A DNA stretch of 64,000 bases from Planctomycetota bacterium. Lineage in GTDB: Bacteria; Planctomycetota; UBA8108; UBA1146; JAJFFE01. Shown in pieces: positions 51,395 to 59,599 of this stretch. Below the pieces are notes generated by a model. The model was not told where the DNA came from, made no database searches, and saw only the letters and a program-made list of their open reading frames with translations. The stretch's first letter is position 1. Each line of letters begins with the position of its first letter. The DNA lies in the NCBI GenBank assembly GCA_021776775.1, contig JAJFFE010000288.1:1-64000 (forward strand). Direction: 5' to 3'. The translations under genes were made by a program, and so were the position numbers.

Positions 51395-51417
51395 CCCGGA
51401 CTCATAGGTTGGAGTTT
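51391..51417 (+). repeat. Boundary motif copy on the fructosamine-kinase stop codon
   Basis: CTAGCCCGGACT, then CATA, then GGTTGGAGTTT. Related copies: 45467-45495 (minus), 51929-51958 (minus) and 52781-52815 (minus). The TAG within it is the stop codon of the upstream gene. Confidence 0.75.
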
Positions 51418-51940
51418 AGTGAGCGATCGGGAGTGTGGCACTCCTCAGGGATGGAGGAGGTACCTGGGAGAGCTGACAGCTTGGCGGCTTTGGCGGTCCT
51501 TTGCGAGAGATAGCCTGATGGAGACGCTCGTCCCCATGCCTGGCAAAGCGGAGTGGCAAGTGGGAGCGCCGTTCGTTGGACTTTCGTCGCTTGGCCTTCT
51601 CACGCAAAGCCGCCAAGAGGCGCGAAGGCCGCAAAGAACTGGATCGCTCGTCTGATACAACTCGTCCAGTGCTATCGGCTGGCCCATCATGAGCTTGGCG
51701 GCCTTGGCGGTACTCGGCGGCTTTGCGTGAGAAGGCCAAGAGATGCCACACACATGTGACAACGCACCCAACTGCCAGTCGGCGTCTCGCCTTCTCCTCT
51801 GCGGCGGGCGCGTCCAGCAGGCTATCTTTCGCACGAACGCAAAGGACCGCTGAATCTTTCCAGGCTGCTGCTGATGGAAGTACTGGGGCGGCCCCGCCTC
51901 CGCCGTGCGTAAACGCCGGCCAGTCACTAAACTCCAACCT
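51406..51940. mobile_element. Possible MITE-like element with 17-bp terminal inverted repeats
   Basis: AGGTTGGAGTTTAGTGA at 51406-51422 is exactly inverted at 51924-51940. The interior, about 500 bp, has CGCCAAG-type words and an inner perfect 25-bp inverted repeat. No transposase. The insertion duplication is not obvious. Confidence 0.45.
51590..51740. repeat. 25-bp perfect inverted repeat
   Basis: 51590-51614 (CTTGGCCTTCTCACGCAAAG plus CCGCC) is the exact reverse complement of 51716-51740, with about 100 bp between. The words belong to a type of dispersed repeat whose translations read like AKxAKxREK and which is also present at 14.6-14.9 kb. Confidence 0.85.
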
Positions 51941-52561
51941 CTAGCTAGAGGCCCGGACTATTCATCAGGCGAAGCCGCGCAGGCTGCGCTTCCCACGAAT
52001 CTCTGCGTTACTCCTTCTTGAAGACCACGGACAATCAGAGACCACTGTCGACTGCGGCGTCGCGCCTTGGGCCAAGAGTAAGCACCACACGGAAATCGCC
52101 GCCTGTGTTCCGTTTATCACCCCTCGATTGTCCTCCGCTGTCCGCGCTCGGTACGATTGGCGCCCTTTCGGGCGCGTAACGACTCCGCCTGATGAATGAT
52201 CCGGGCTACCTCTACAACTTTTCGAGATTCAAGAACGAAACAGTCGAGTGACATCGTTCGCACGATGCCGCACCCATCAACGCACTAAACGACGCTGCAT
52301 GTTCGTCCACCTGGAACCGTACTCAGCTCGGTACGGATCACGCCGCCTAGCGCACACGGTTCATCGCCCAACGTGCCTCCGCAAGCATCGGGCACTTCCG
52401 TTGCCCCTCGCCCCGGACAGAATCGGACCGACCCCGATTCGCCCGTCCAACGTTCGAAGCCGTCCCGGTCTCCAACCACTGCCCCGGCGGCAACGCCCAC
52501 CCCTCACTCATAGTCGGTGGCGAGCCATCGACTGTGCCATCCCCAACCCACTGGTGTTCGA

Positions 52562-52676
52562 GCCACGCCACGATGCGCCCTGCAAGATCGCCGTCGCGGC
52601 GCCTTACCGGATGACGCACCCTCATGGCGTGTGGTTCAACTCCGGAGGGGGGGGCACGGGGCAAGAACCTGAACGC
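52562..52676 (+). repeat. Copy B of a 115-125-bp dispersed repeat
   Basis: Matches 45324-45449 nearly throughout: GCCACGCCACGATGCGCCCT, CGCGCCTTACCGGATGACGC or its variant, GGCGTGTGGTTCAAC and CAAGAACCTGAACGC or its variant. Copy A has an internal duplication of about 14 bp. Not convincingly coding. Confidence 0.85.
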
Positions 52677-52811
52677 TGAGAGAAGCACTCGCACTACTCG
52701 TCAGAACAGCTGCTCGTACTCATCCGAACCGTGACGACTCGTTCAAGGCCCTAAACTGAGCTCCATTGTGGCTACGCTTGAACTCCAACCGATGACCCGG
52801 ACTAGTCCGGG

Positions 52812-54680
52812 CTAGAACCGCCAGAGTTCGCGATCGGTCGCTTCGCGCAGCGCTTGCTTGCCCCCGACCACCGGCAGCTCCAACGACGTGTGGTCGAGGT
52901 CGACGGTCAGCTTGGTTCCCGGCTCTGGCCATAGCGTGAAGTCGCGGTCACTGGAGAAGATCATGAGGCCGATGCGCTGCCCGGCGGGGATGACTTGGTC
53001 GTCGGGCTGAAGGTCGAACTCGAGGTCGTAGAAGCGGCCCGGTACCAACGGCTCACTTTCGGTCAGCGAGCGGTGGTTTTGCGGATCGGCCCAGCCGCGC
53101 GTGATGATGTTCGCGTTCGGATCGCGGCTCTTGGTCCAAGGCAACGACACGACCCATACCGATAGGTTGGCCGCCGGCGTGTCGCAGGAGAGCCTGATCT
53201 TCAGCTTGGCCGTTCCTGAGATGTGAACCGGTTCGTCGAGCGTTGGCGTTTGATAGAGCAGACGGTGCTCGGAGTCGGACTGTGCCAGTTTGGCTCCAGC
53301 GAGTTCGACATTGTCGATCAGAGAGTCCCGGCCTTGCCCACGCTTCGCGTCGAGGCCGAGGCGCGAAGTCTTGCCGCCGGCGATCGGGTGCAGGCGAACC
53401 GGCGACGCGGCCGGGTTCGGATAGTTGGCGTACTCGGTGGGACTGCGTCGTCGATCACCCTCCCGAACGATCCACGCCCGTGCATCGTTTTCGACCCCGT
53501 TTTCGACGCCGTACAAGTATCGCGTGAACCACCGGTTCATCATCTTGAGCGGGGGTTCTCCACCGTGCCCGCCTTGGTGGAAGTACGCCTGGGCCGGAAC
53601 CCCCTTCGCTTCGATCGCTTTGTAGATGCGAACGCTGTGCTCGGGCATGACGTTCCAGTCGTTGAATGCGTGGCACATGAGCGTGGCGGCGCGCAGCGGG
53701 CCGAGGTCGTTTATGTAGTCACGTCCGGCCCAGAACTCGTTGTAGTCGCCCGTCACCCGGTCGAAGCCGTTGGCCATGTCGATGTCCCGCACGTTGCAGT
53801 CGCAGTGCTCCCGGCGGTCCGCGTTACCGCTCGAGATGAAGTCGTAGAGCACGTCGATGTCTTCCCCGACCCAACCTCCGGGATGCCGCACCAGGCCGTT
53901 CGATCGGTAGTAGTGGTAGTACGACGTGTTCGGCGCAATCGGGATGATCGCTTCGAGACCCTCGACTCCGGTGGTGGCCGCGGCGAGCGGTAGCGTTCCG
54001 TTGTACGACGTCCCGGTCATGCCGACCTTGCCGGTGCACCAAGACGCTTCGACCAACTCGTCACCGTCGACCGAGGTGAAGCCGCGCGCGCGCCCGTTGA
54101 GCCAGTCGATGACCGCCTTCGGAGCGAGCGACTCATTGTCGCCACCCACGGTCGGGCACCCTTGCGAGAGCCCGGTTCCTGGCGAAGCCGAGTGGACGAC
54201 GGCGAAGCCGCGCGGCACCCACTTGTTGATCTGCGATTTCGACATGAGCGGACGGGTGATCTTCGGCTTGAATGGCGGCAGCACCGTTCGCTCAGGCGGA
54301 GCCCCGCCCACTTCCTGGCGTGGGTTCCAGAAGTACTTCCTGTCGGTCGAGCCGGTCCCCGCGAAGTAGGGGCTCGATTCGTAGACGACCGGAACCTTGA
54401 GCCCTTCCGTGTCGGTCTGCTTCTGGCGCGTGACGTCGACGTGAACTCGATCAAGCTTGCCGTCGCCGTCGGAGTCGAACTCGGTCTCGACCCAGAGGTC
54501 GTGTTGGATCCACTCTTCGCGGTTGCTGAACCCCTCGACGATCTGCGCTTGTCCGTCGACGAACACGGGGAGCGTGCGGTCTGACGATGACTCGTCCGGG
54601 CGAGCGTACGCGGCGGTGCTCGTGGCGATGAAAGTCAGAGCGAGTAGGGCACGGGCAAGTTGGGCGCAGGGGATCCGCAT
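52812..54680 (-). CDS. Secreted CocE/NonD-type (X-Pro dipeptidyl-peptidase S15) hydrolase
   Basis: 622-aa alpha/beta hydrolase, exported (signal peptide 1-26, ending AYA, from ATG 54680). The nucleophile is Ser225 in GTSYNG, catalytic His probably in YFHQGGHGG, and the Asp lies between. The C-terminal jelly roll (HISGTAKLKIRLSCDTPAANLSVWVV, GRFYDLEFDLQPDDQVIPAGQRIGLMIFSSD) is typical of the S15 group. An EF-hand-like DSDGDGKLDRVHVDV lies near residue 69. The substrate may be X-Pro peptides or esters. Its stop codon (52812-52814) touches the palindrome CCCGGACTAGTCCGGG (52796-52811), which may terminate transcription. Confidence 0.9.
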   Translation of the reverse strand: MRIPCAQLARALLALTFIATSTAAYARPDESSSDRTLPVFVDGQAQIVEGFSNREEWIQHDLWVETEFDSDGDGKLDRVHVDVTRQKQTDTEGLKVPVVYESSPYFAGTGSTDRKYFWNPRQEVGGAPPERTVLPPFKPKITRPLMSKSQINKWVPRGFAVVHSASPGTGLSQGCPTVGGDNESLAPKAVIDWLNGRARGFTSVDGDELVEASWCTGKVGMTGTSYNGTLPLAAATTGVEGLEAIIPIAPNTSYYHYYRSNGLVRHPGGWVGEDIDVLYDFISSGNADRREHCDCNVRDIDMANGFDRVTGDYNEFWAGRDYINDLGPLRAATLMCHAFNDWNVMPEHSVRIYKAIEAKGVPAQAYFHQGGHGGEPPLKMMNRWFTRYLYGVENGVENDARAWIVREGDRRRSPTEYANYPNPAASPVRLHPIAGGKTSRLGLDAKRGQGRDSLIDNVELAGAKLAQSDSEHRLLYQTPTLDEPVHISGTAKLKIRLSCDTPAANLSVWVVSLPWTKSRDPNANIITRGWADPQNHRSLTESEPLVPGRFYDLEFDLQPDDQVIPAGQRIGLMIFSSDRDFTLWPEPGTKLTVDLDHTSLELPVVGGKQALREATDRELWRF

Positions 54681-54792
54681 GGCGTTCCGTTCGTGGGAGG
54701 TGTGAGTCGATCCAGCCATCGTCGGGGATCGGGACCCGAGTTGGCAACCGCTCGGGGGCGGATCGTTCGAAGATCACCGTCGAAGCGCTCGC

Positions 54793-55371
54793 TCAGCGGG
54801 TTTGGCCGTGGTTGTCGACGAGCCCCTCGGGGAAGCTGCGACCGTCGCCGAGTTTGTCGACGGTGATGTGTGTCGCCTCGCCGGTCACATACACGAGGTT
54901 TACACCACCGGAGTGACCCTCGTGGTGTTCTTGTGAGTTTGGCGCATGCTGGTAGGTGTCGTTCGCGGCCAAGATCGTCGACGAGCGGGCGGTGGTTCGG
55001 GTCGGTGCGCCACGGTAGGCGTAGCTCACATGGTTCGGGCCTAGGTGAAACCGCCCGCCGGCGTCAGCTTCGGCGGCGATGTCCATTTGCGCAGGAGAGC
55101 ACAGCACGCGCGTGTCGAAGTCGGGGGACGCGTCGACCAAGATCTGAAATGCCGCGAAGGCTCGCGGGAGTGGACCAGAGTCATGTGGGAAGCGGTCGCC
55201 GTGATCATCGGCGTGAGAGATCGCCAGGGCGCCAATCTGCTTGAGGTTGCTCAAGCATTGGACTCGGACGGAAATCCTACGACTCGGGCGAAGGGAAGCG
55301 ATCCCCAGCGCGTACCCGACGCCGATCGCGATGAGCACCAAGAGTAGGGTGCCAGCGTTCAATCGGGGCAT
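54793..55371 (-). CDS. Pseudopilin-like H-X9-DG protein (DUF1559-type remnant)
   Basis: 192-aa protein with an N-terminal transmembrane helix (residues 7-24, LLLVLIAIGVGYALGIASL). CLSNLKQIGALAISHADDHG is the conserved region that follows the helix in DUF1559-type planctomycete pseudopilins, and HHEGHSGGVNLVYVTGEATHI near the end is the H-X9-DG-like signature with the DG altered. The prepilin cleavage motif GFTLIE is not recognisable, so processing like a pilin is doubtful. Located 63 bp downstream of the interrupted ThuA/DsbD gene in the same direction. Confidence 0.75.
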   Translation of the reverse strand: MPRLNAGTLLLVLIAIGVGYALGIASLRPSRRISVRVQCLSNLKQIGALAISHADDHGDRFPHDSGPLPRAFAAFQILVDASPDFDTRVLCSPAQMDIAAEADAGGRFHLGPNHVSYAYRGAPTRTTARSSTILAANDTYQHAPNSQEHHEGHSGGVNLVYVTGEATHITVDKLGDGRSFPEGLVDNHGQTR

Positions 55372-55434
55372 CTCGATCTTCTTCCTGGCGCGTTACCCGA
55401 GGCGGGCTCCAGCGACGGTTCGACTGGGAATTCG

Positions 55435-57411
55435 CTAGTCCAGTGCGAGCGTGAACTCTTTCGTCGTCGGCGGAAAACACATCGTGTGGTCGCACGTTTG
55501 GTAGCCAACGACGACCTTGACGGTGCGCGGTCCGCTCGCGCTCGAGTCAACCTCGAGCGTGCGTTCGAACGTGACGTTCCCCTCGTAGACGGTGACACCC
55601 GGTAGCTCTGGGTACGGCCTTCCATTGGGCATGGCCCACTGGCCGACCGCGGTGAGTCCCGTAGGTTCGAGCTCGAGCGTCGTCACAACATACGGCTGGT
55701 TGGCTGGCACCTGAGAGTAGATGTGCCAGCCGCCGAGGATGCGCGCTTTGACAACGACAGTGACGGTGCCGTCGGGGTTGTGTTGCAGTCCCGCGTTCAG
55801 TTGCACGGGTTTACCGGCGGTCGGCTTGGGGACCTTGATCTCTGCGTGTGGCTTATTCGGGGCGGTCGCTATCGGCGCCGGGTTGATGTCGACCATGAAC
55901 TTGAAGCCGCCGACCTCGGTAAAGAAGAGCTTGTCTCGGTTCGTGCCGAGCCAACTTCGCCACTCGGCCGGCGACGTGAACGCCTCGTTCGTGTAGCGCA
56001 GGAGCACTCTCTGCGCCCGCTCGGACTCCTTACCCGCCTCGAGGTCTGCGACGCATCTATCGAGAAACGCCAACGTGTTGTTGGCGATCCCGAGCGCCTT
56101 CGCGTCGGGGTCGACGTCGAGGCCGGTGCGATGCTCCCCGGCCGCCACCGGATGCAGGTACGGTCGATTCTCGGTGTAGTACGCGGTGTACGCGGCCCAG
56201 TCGGTTCCGAGCCGTTCTCGTAGTTCAGGCGGGGCCGACCAACCGATGACCCGATCGCGACTCCAGGGGGGCGACGACGGCATCTTCAGCATGGACTCCT
56301 CCCAGTCGGTGAGGGTCTCTCCGTTCTTCTTCCGCTCTTTCAGCTTGACCGCGTCGGCCGCGAGCTTCGCATTCATGGTTTCAATCATGGCGCACCACGC
56401 TTGGTGCCCCTGGTCGGAGATTCCGTAGAGCGTGTCGTCGAGGGAGGCGCGAGTGACGTGGGAACGGTTTTCGACGAACGCGCGGTGTCCCGCAAAGCGA
56501 TGGATGTAGTGAATCGCGTTGACGAAGACTCGCTTCGCTTCGTCGGTCATGTACGTCGGTGAGGCGGCGAACCCCCAGTGAAGGAAGTTGCCTTGTCGAC
56601 CGATCGCGACCGCGTCCTGGCCTTTGGTGTTCATTCCGCCGGAGATGAACTCGCCGTCCGGTGAGTCTTCGAGTCCGGTCGGGGATACCACGCCGACCAG
56701 CATGCCCTTGTCGTCGAGGTACCCCTCGGTTTGCACTCGCCACATCGGCATGGTGTCGCCGAGCTCTTTGCCGCTGGCGCGGGTCGGGTAGCTCTCGGAG
56801 GGCGGTCGATCTTCGATGGTCAATTTGACAGCGTGCGGCGTGTTGAAGATGGGGTGCTTGATGCGCATCCCGTGCGCATGCGAATCGAGACACTGTCACA
56901 AGTGGTCGATCTTGAGACCGAGCCCGAACCGGCCGATCATCATGGGACCCACTTCGCCGACCGTTACTGCCGGTTGATCGAAGCCGTCGGGCAGTCGATA
57001 CCGTCGCCACCCTTGGTCGGTGCTCGTCCTCAGAACCTTGGGGAGCACGTCGAACACGGTGACATCCACCGCTTTGGACATCTCCGCGTCGAACTCTTCA
57101 CCGGTCACGAACTGCACGGACTCGAAGTGTTGAGTCAACAAAGCCCTGAACGCAGCCGGACGTTCGCGAGTGAGTTTCGCGAAACGCTTCGCGCCGTCAC
57201 CGGAGAGGTAGCTCGGCTTCTTGGGGTCGACGGTCGCATCGGGCCCCACATAGAGGACACGAAGCGCGCTCTTCGCCGGCGAACTCACCACCTCCGGCGA
57301 ATCCTCCGGAGATCGAGCGTCCGTCGGGGTTACCGCTGCAAATAGAAGGGCGAGGCCGAGAGCGACGCACGGGGCGAGCGTTCGGTTGAAGAGGGATCGT
57401 GTTTCGTTCAT
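55435..57411 (-). CDS. ThuA-like / DsbD-alpha-like fusion interrupted by in-frame TGA
   Basis: One reading frame, 659 codons, broken by a single TGA at 56896-56898 (codon 172). Before it (57411-56899): ATG with AAAGGA, signal peptide, then VLYVGPDATVDP and VDVTVFDVLP, a flavodoxin-like ThuA start. After it: CLDSHAHG, FNTPHAVKLTIEDRPP, FISGGMNTKGQDAVAIGRQGNFLHWGFA and IHYIHRF continue the same domain. The C-terminal 120 residues form a DsbD-alpha-like domain (GGWHIYSQVP, GVTVYEGNVTFERTLEV, YQTCDHTMCFPP with two Cys). The second half alone (ATG 56868) has no signal peptide. It could be readthrough, selenocysteine, or a nonsense mutation. Confidence 0.75.
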
Positions 57412-57649
57412 GGCGTCCTTTTCGAGAATCGCAAGGCGGTACGAGCGCGCCATTGTCCGCGCGCGAGCGGAGGTTGTCGAGCGGCATCTCACCGGCCCGC
57501 CGGTCGAGACAGCCCACTCGTCCCGCGATCCTGGCTTGGCCAGCCTCAGCCTGTAGGATTCGTGCTTGGGGACCGTGCCGTTGCGATCGGTCTCCGTTGA
57601 GACCGTATCGAGGAACAATCGACGTGAGATGTTGGGGAATGAGGAGACC

Positions 57650-58534
57650 ATGACTGACCTGCGAATGTTGCCCGTGCTGATGCTTTGCTTCGTGGTTGGA
57701 TCGCCAGCCTTGCGCGGGGAGACCGTGTTTGTTGTGGCGACCGGAGAGGTCGAGTTCAACGGCATTGCACCCGGAGCACTTGGCGGCGTGGGGGTCGGGG
57801 AGTCAGTTGCCATGACGTTCGAGTTGGAGTCCGACGATTTCGTTGATAGCGCAGGCTTTCCGACGCGGGGCTACGCGATGTCTCCAGGATCGTTCAGTCT
57901 CGCGTTCGATTCGACGGTGATGGAACTACAAGACCCGTTCCCCGCGGGGCAGACTCCCTACTTCGTGATCCGCAACGACGACCCGGCGGTGGACGGTTTC
58001 TTCGTCTCCACGAGTGTAGACTTTCCCGCGGGAGTCCCCATCTCACAGATCGGTGTCTTTGGTCCGTTCGTCAACAACTACTCCGTGACGTACGGTGGCA
58101 CGACACTGAGTTCGCTCGATATTCTCGATGCGCTGGGGACGTACGATTTCTCGGGGCTCACCGTGTTCAACTGGACCATCGACGACGGCCCGTTCAACGC
58201 CATGGGGCTAGTGATCGAAGAGTTGACGATCTCCGTCGCTCCCGGTGACCCCGTGTTTCGTCGTGGCGATGCCAACGCCGACGGTCTCTTTGACATCTCC
58301 GATGCCGTTTACACTTTGGCGGCGTTGTTCACGGCGGGCGCGCCGAGCCCGAGTTGCGCGGACTCGGCGGACTCCAACGATGACGGCAGCTACGATATCT
58401 CCGACGCCATCCACACGCTCGCCGCGCTGTTCACGGCTGGCTCACCGTCGCCGCCGGATCCCGGTCCGACCGATTGCGATCTAGATCCTACCGCCGACGG
58501 TCTCGACTGCGCGCTCTACGACGCTGGTTGTTGA
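57650..58534 (+). CDS. Secreted protein with EF-hand module
   Basis: 294-aa protein. ATG 57650 follows GAGGAGACC and opens a signal peptide (MTDLRMLPVLMLCFVVGSPAL). Residues 25-195 are an unassigned beta-rich domain (VFVVATGEVEFNGIAPGA, MTFELESDDFVDSAGFPTRGYAMSPGSFSLAFDS) with features of a PEP-CTERM-type choice of residues. Residues 203-294: FRRGDANADGLFDISDA and DSNDDGSYDISDA, each followed by LAALFTAG. Tail DCDLDPTADGLDC and a final Cys. The two EF-hand repeats are closely similar in DNA, suggesting recent duplication. Divergent from the ThuA/DsbD gene. Confidence 0.83.
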   Translation: MTDLRMLPVLMLCFVVGSPALRGETVFVVATGEVEFNGIAPGALGGVGVGESVAMTFELESDDFVDSAGFPTRGYAMSPGSFSLAFDSTVMELQDPFPAGQTPYFVIRNDDPAVDGFFVSTSVDFPAGVPISQIGVFGPFVNNYSVTYGGTTLSSLDILDALGTYDFSGLTVFNWTIDDGPFNAMGLVIEELTISVAPGDPVFRRGDANADGLFDISDAVYTLAALFTAGAPSPSCADSADSNDDGSYDISDAIHTLAALFTAGSPSPPDPGPTDCDLDPTADGLDCALYDAGC

Positions 58535-58636
58535 GTCGTAGCCTCGGTTTCTTGCCGTCGGGTTAGAACGCGGCTACCATCGCAGCTTGCCCGTCGTCGA
58601 GTGGTTGGCACAGTTTCGCGTGAAGAAGAGGCTTTC

Positions 58637-59599
58637 ATGATCGGCTTGTCGCTTGCGATCGTCTTGAGCGTGTCTCCCGCCATCGAGGAGAGCGCCGCGC
58701 TCTCGAAGCCGCAGCTCCCCCTGACCACGCGCTACCAACAGCGGTACCAACAGTTCGTCGATGCGTTCAAGAAGGCGAGTGAGACTTCGGTCCGTCTCGA
58801 GCTGATCGACAGTGCGACGCGCGATCTGACGACACTGCTGCTGCCTCATGTCGCCACGGGAAACATTCAAGCGGTGTTTCCTGATTTGGAGTCGACGGTG
58901 CTCGTCGATATCAGCGCCGTCTTGATCGAGGTACTGCAGAAGCACCCTGACGAAGTGACGCGGGCCGATGCGCTCTTGAGTTTGAGTCGCCACTACGGCA
59001 ACAACCGCCAGCGCGAACTCTGTTGGGAGACGCTGAGTTTTCTGGACGAGAAGTACGGTTCGCTCAAGGCGGGAGACTACACGTTCTCGCAAGAGGCGAA
59101 ACGGGTGCGCTACTTCTTCGAGACCTTGGCGACGGGGTGCGACGCTCCGCCGACGCTGGGCGAAGATGCCGACGGTACCGTCTTCCGCCTCTCCGATTAC
59201 AAGGGCAAGGTGGTCTTGCTGCGGTTCTGGGGTTACTGGTGTCCGGCGTGCCGCGCCATGTTCGACTACGAACGTGAGCTCGTGACGCGGTATCGCAATA
59301 GACCGTTCGCGCTAGTCGGCGTGAACAGTGACCCCAAGTCGCGCCTCAAGACGGCACAGAGCGATCGTAACTTGACGTGGCGTTCGTTCTGGGACGGGGG
59401 AACCACGCGCGGTCCGATCTCGACGATTTATCAAATCGAGCAGTGGCCGACGATCGTGATCATCGATGCCGAAGGCGTCATTCAGTATCGATCGCGTGGG
59501 TTCACGGAGAAGCAGATCGACGCGATACTGACGAGGCTCGTGGGTGAGGCCGAAGCGAAGACGGTGGCGAAGGCCGACGCTTCCGCGGGCAAGCAGTGA
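58637..59599 (+). CDS. TlpA-like thioredoxin-fold protein
   Basis: 320-aa exported or membrane-anchored protein. ATG 58637 follows AGAGG, signal peptide residues 1-19. Helical N domain (20-160) precedes the thioredoxin fold: APPTLGEDADGTVFRLSDYKGKVVLLRFWG, the redox site CPAC (Cys202, Cys205) in YWCPACRAM, LVGVNSDPK and the cis-Pro region QWPTIVII. Likely acts on disulfides in the cell envelope. It overlaps the di-haem peroxidase gene by 4 bp (GTGA), so they form one unit and may share cytochrome maturation. Confidence 0.9.
   Translation: MIGLSLAIVLSVSPAIEESAALSKPQLPLTTRYQQRYQQFVDAFKKASETSVRLELIDSATRDLTTLLLPHVATGNIQAVFPDLESTVLVDISAVLIEVLQKHPDEVTRADALLSLSRHYGNNRQRELCWETLSFLDEKYGSLKAGDYTFSQEAKRVRYFFETLATGCDAPPTLGEDADGTVFRLSDYKGKVVLLRFWGYWCPACRAMFDYERELVTRYRNRPFALVGVNSDPKSRLKTAQSDRNLTWRSFWDGGTTRGPISTIYQIEQWPTIVIIDAEGVIQYRSRGFTEKQIDAILTRLVGEAEAKTVAKADASAGKQ

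Larger units (their letters stand above)
51395..52811. repeat. Repeat-rich island of 1.4 kb, no gene
   Basis: No supported coding sequence. It is bounded by copies of the CTAGCCCGG / GGTTGGAGTTT motif in opposite orientation (51391-51417 and 52781-52815). Within it are: an element with 17-bp perfect terminal inverted repeats (51406-51422 and 51924-51940); a 25-bp perfect inverted repeat (51590-51614, 51716-51740); 51955-52005, inverted relative of 45148-45200; GCGCCCTTTCGGGCGC at 52160-52175; and 52562-52676, direct relative of 45324-45449. Confidence 0.75.

Noticed and set aside
52248-52679. 143-residue open frame in the 51.4-52.8 kb island
   Set aside because: Covers the non-coding repeat that is not open in its second copy at 45.3 kb. 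No homology recognised.
55435-57411. Frameshift as the cause of the two half-genes
   Set aside because: Both halves are in the same frame, so only the TGA separates them.
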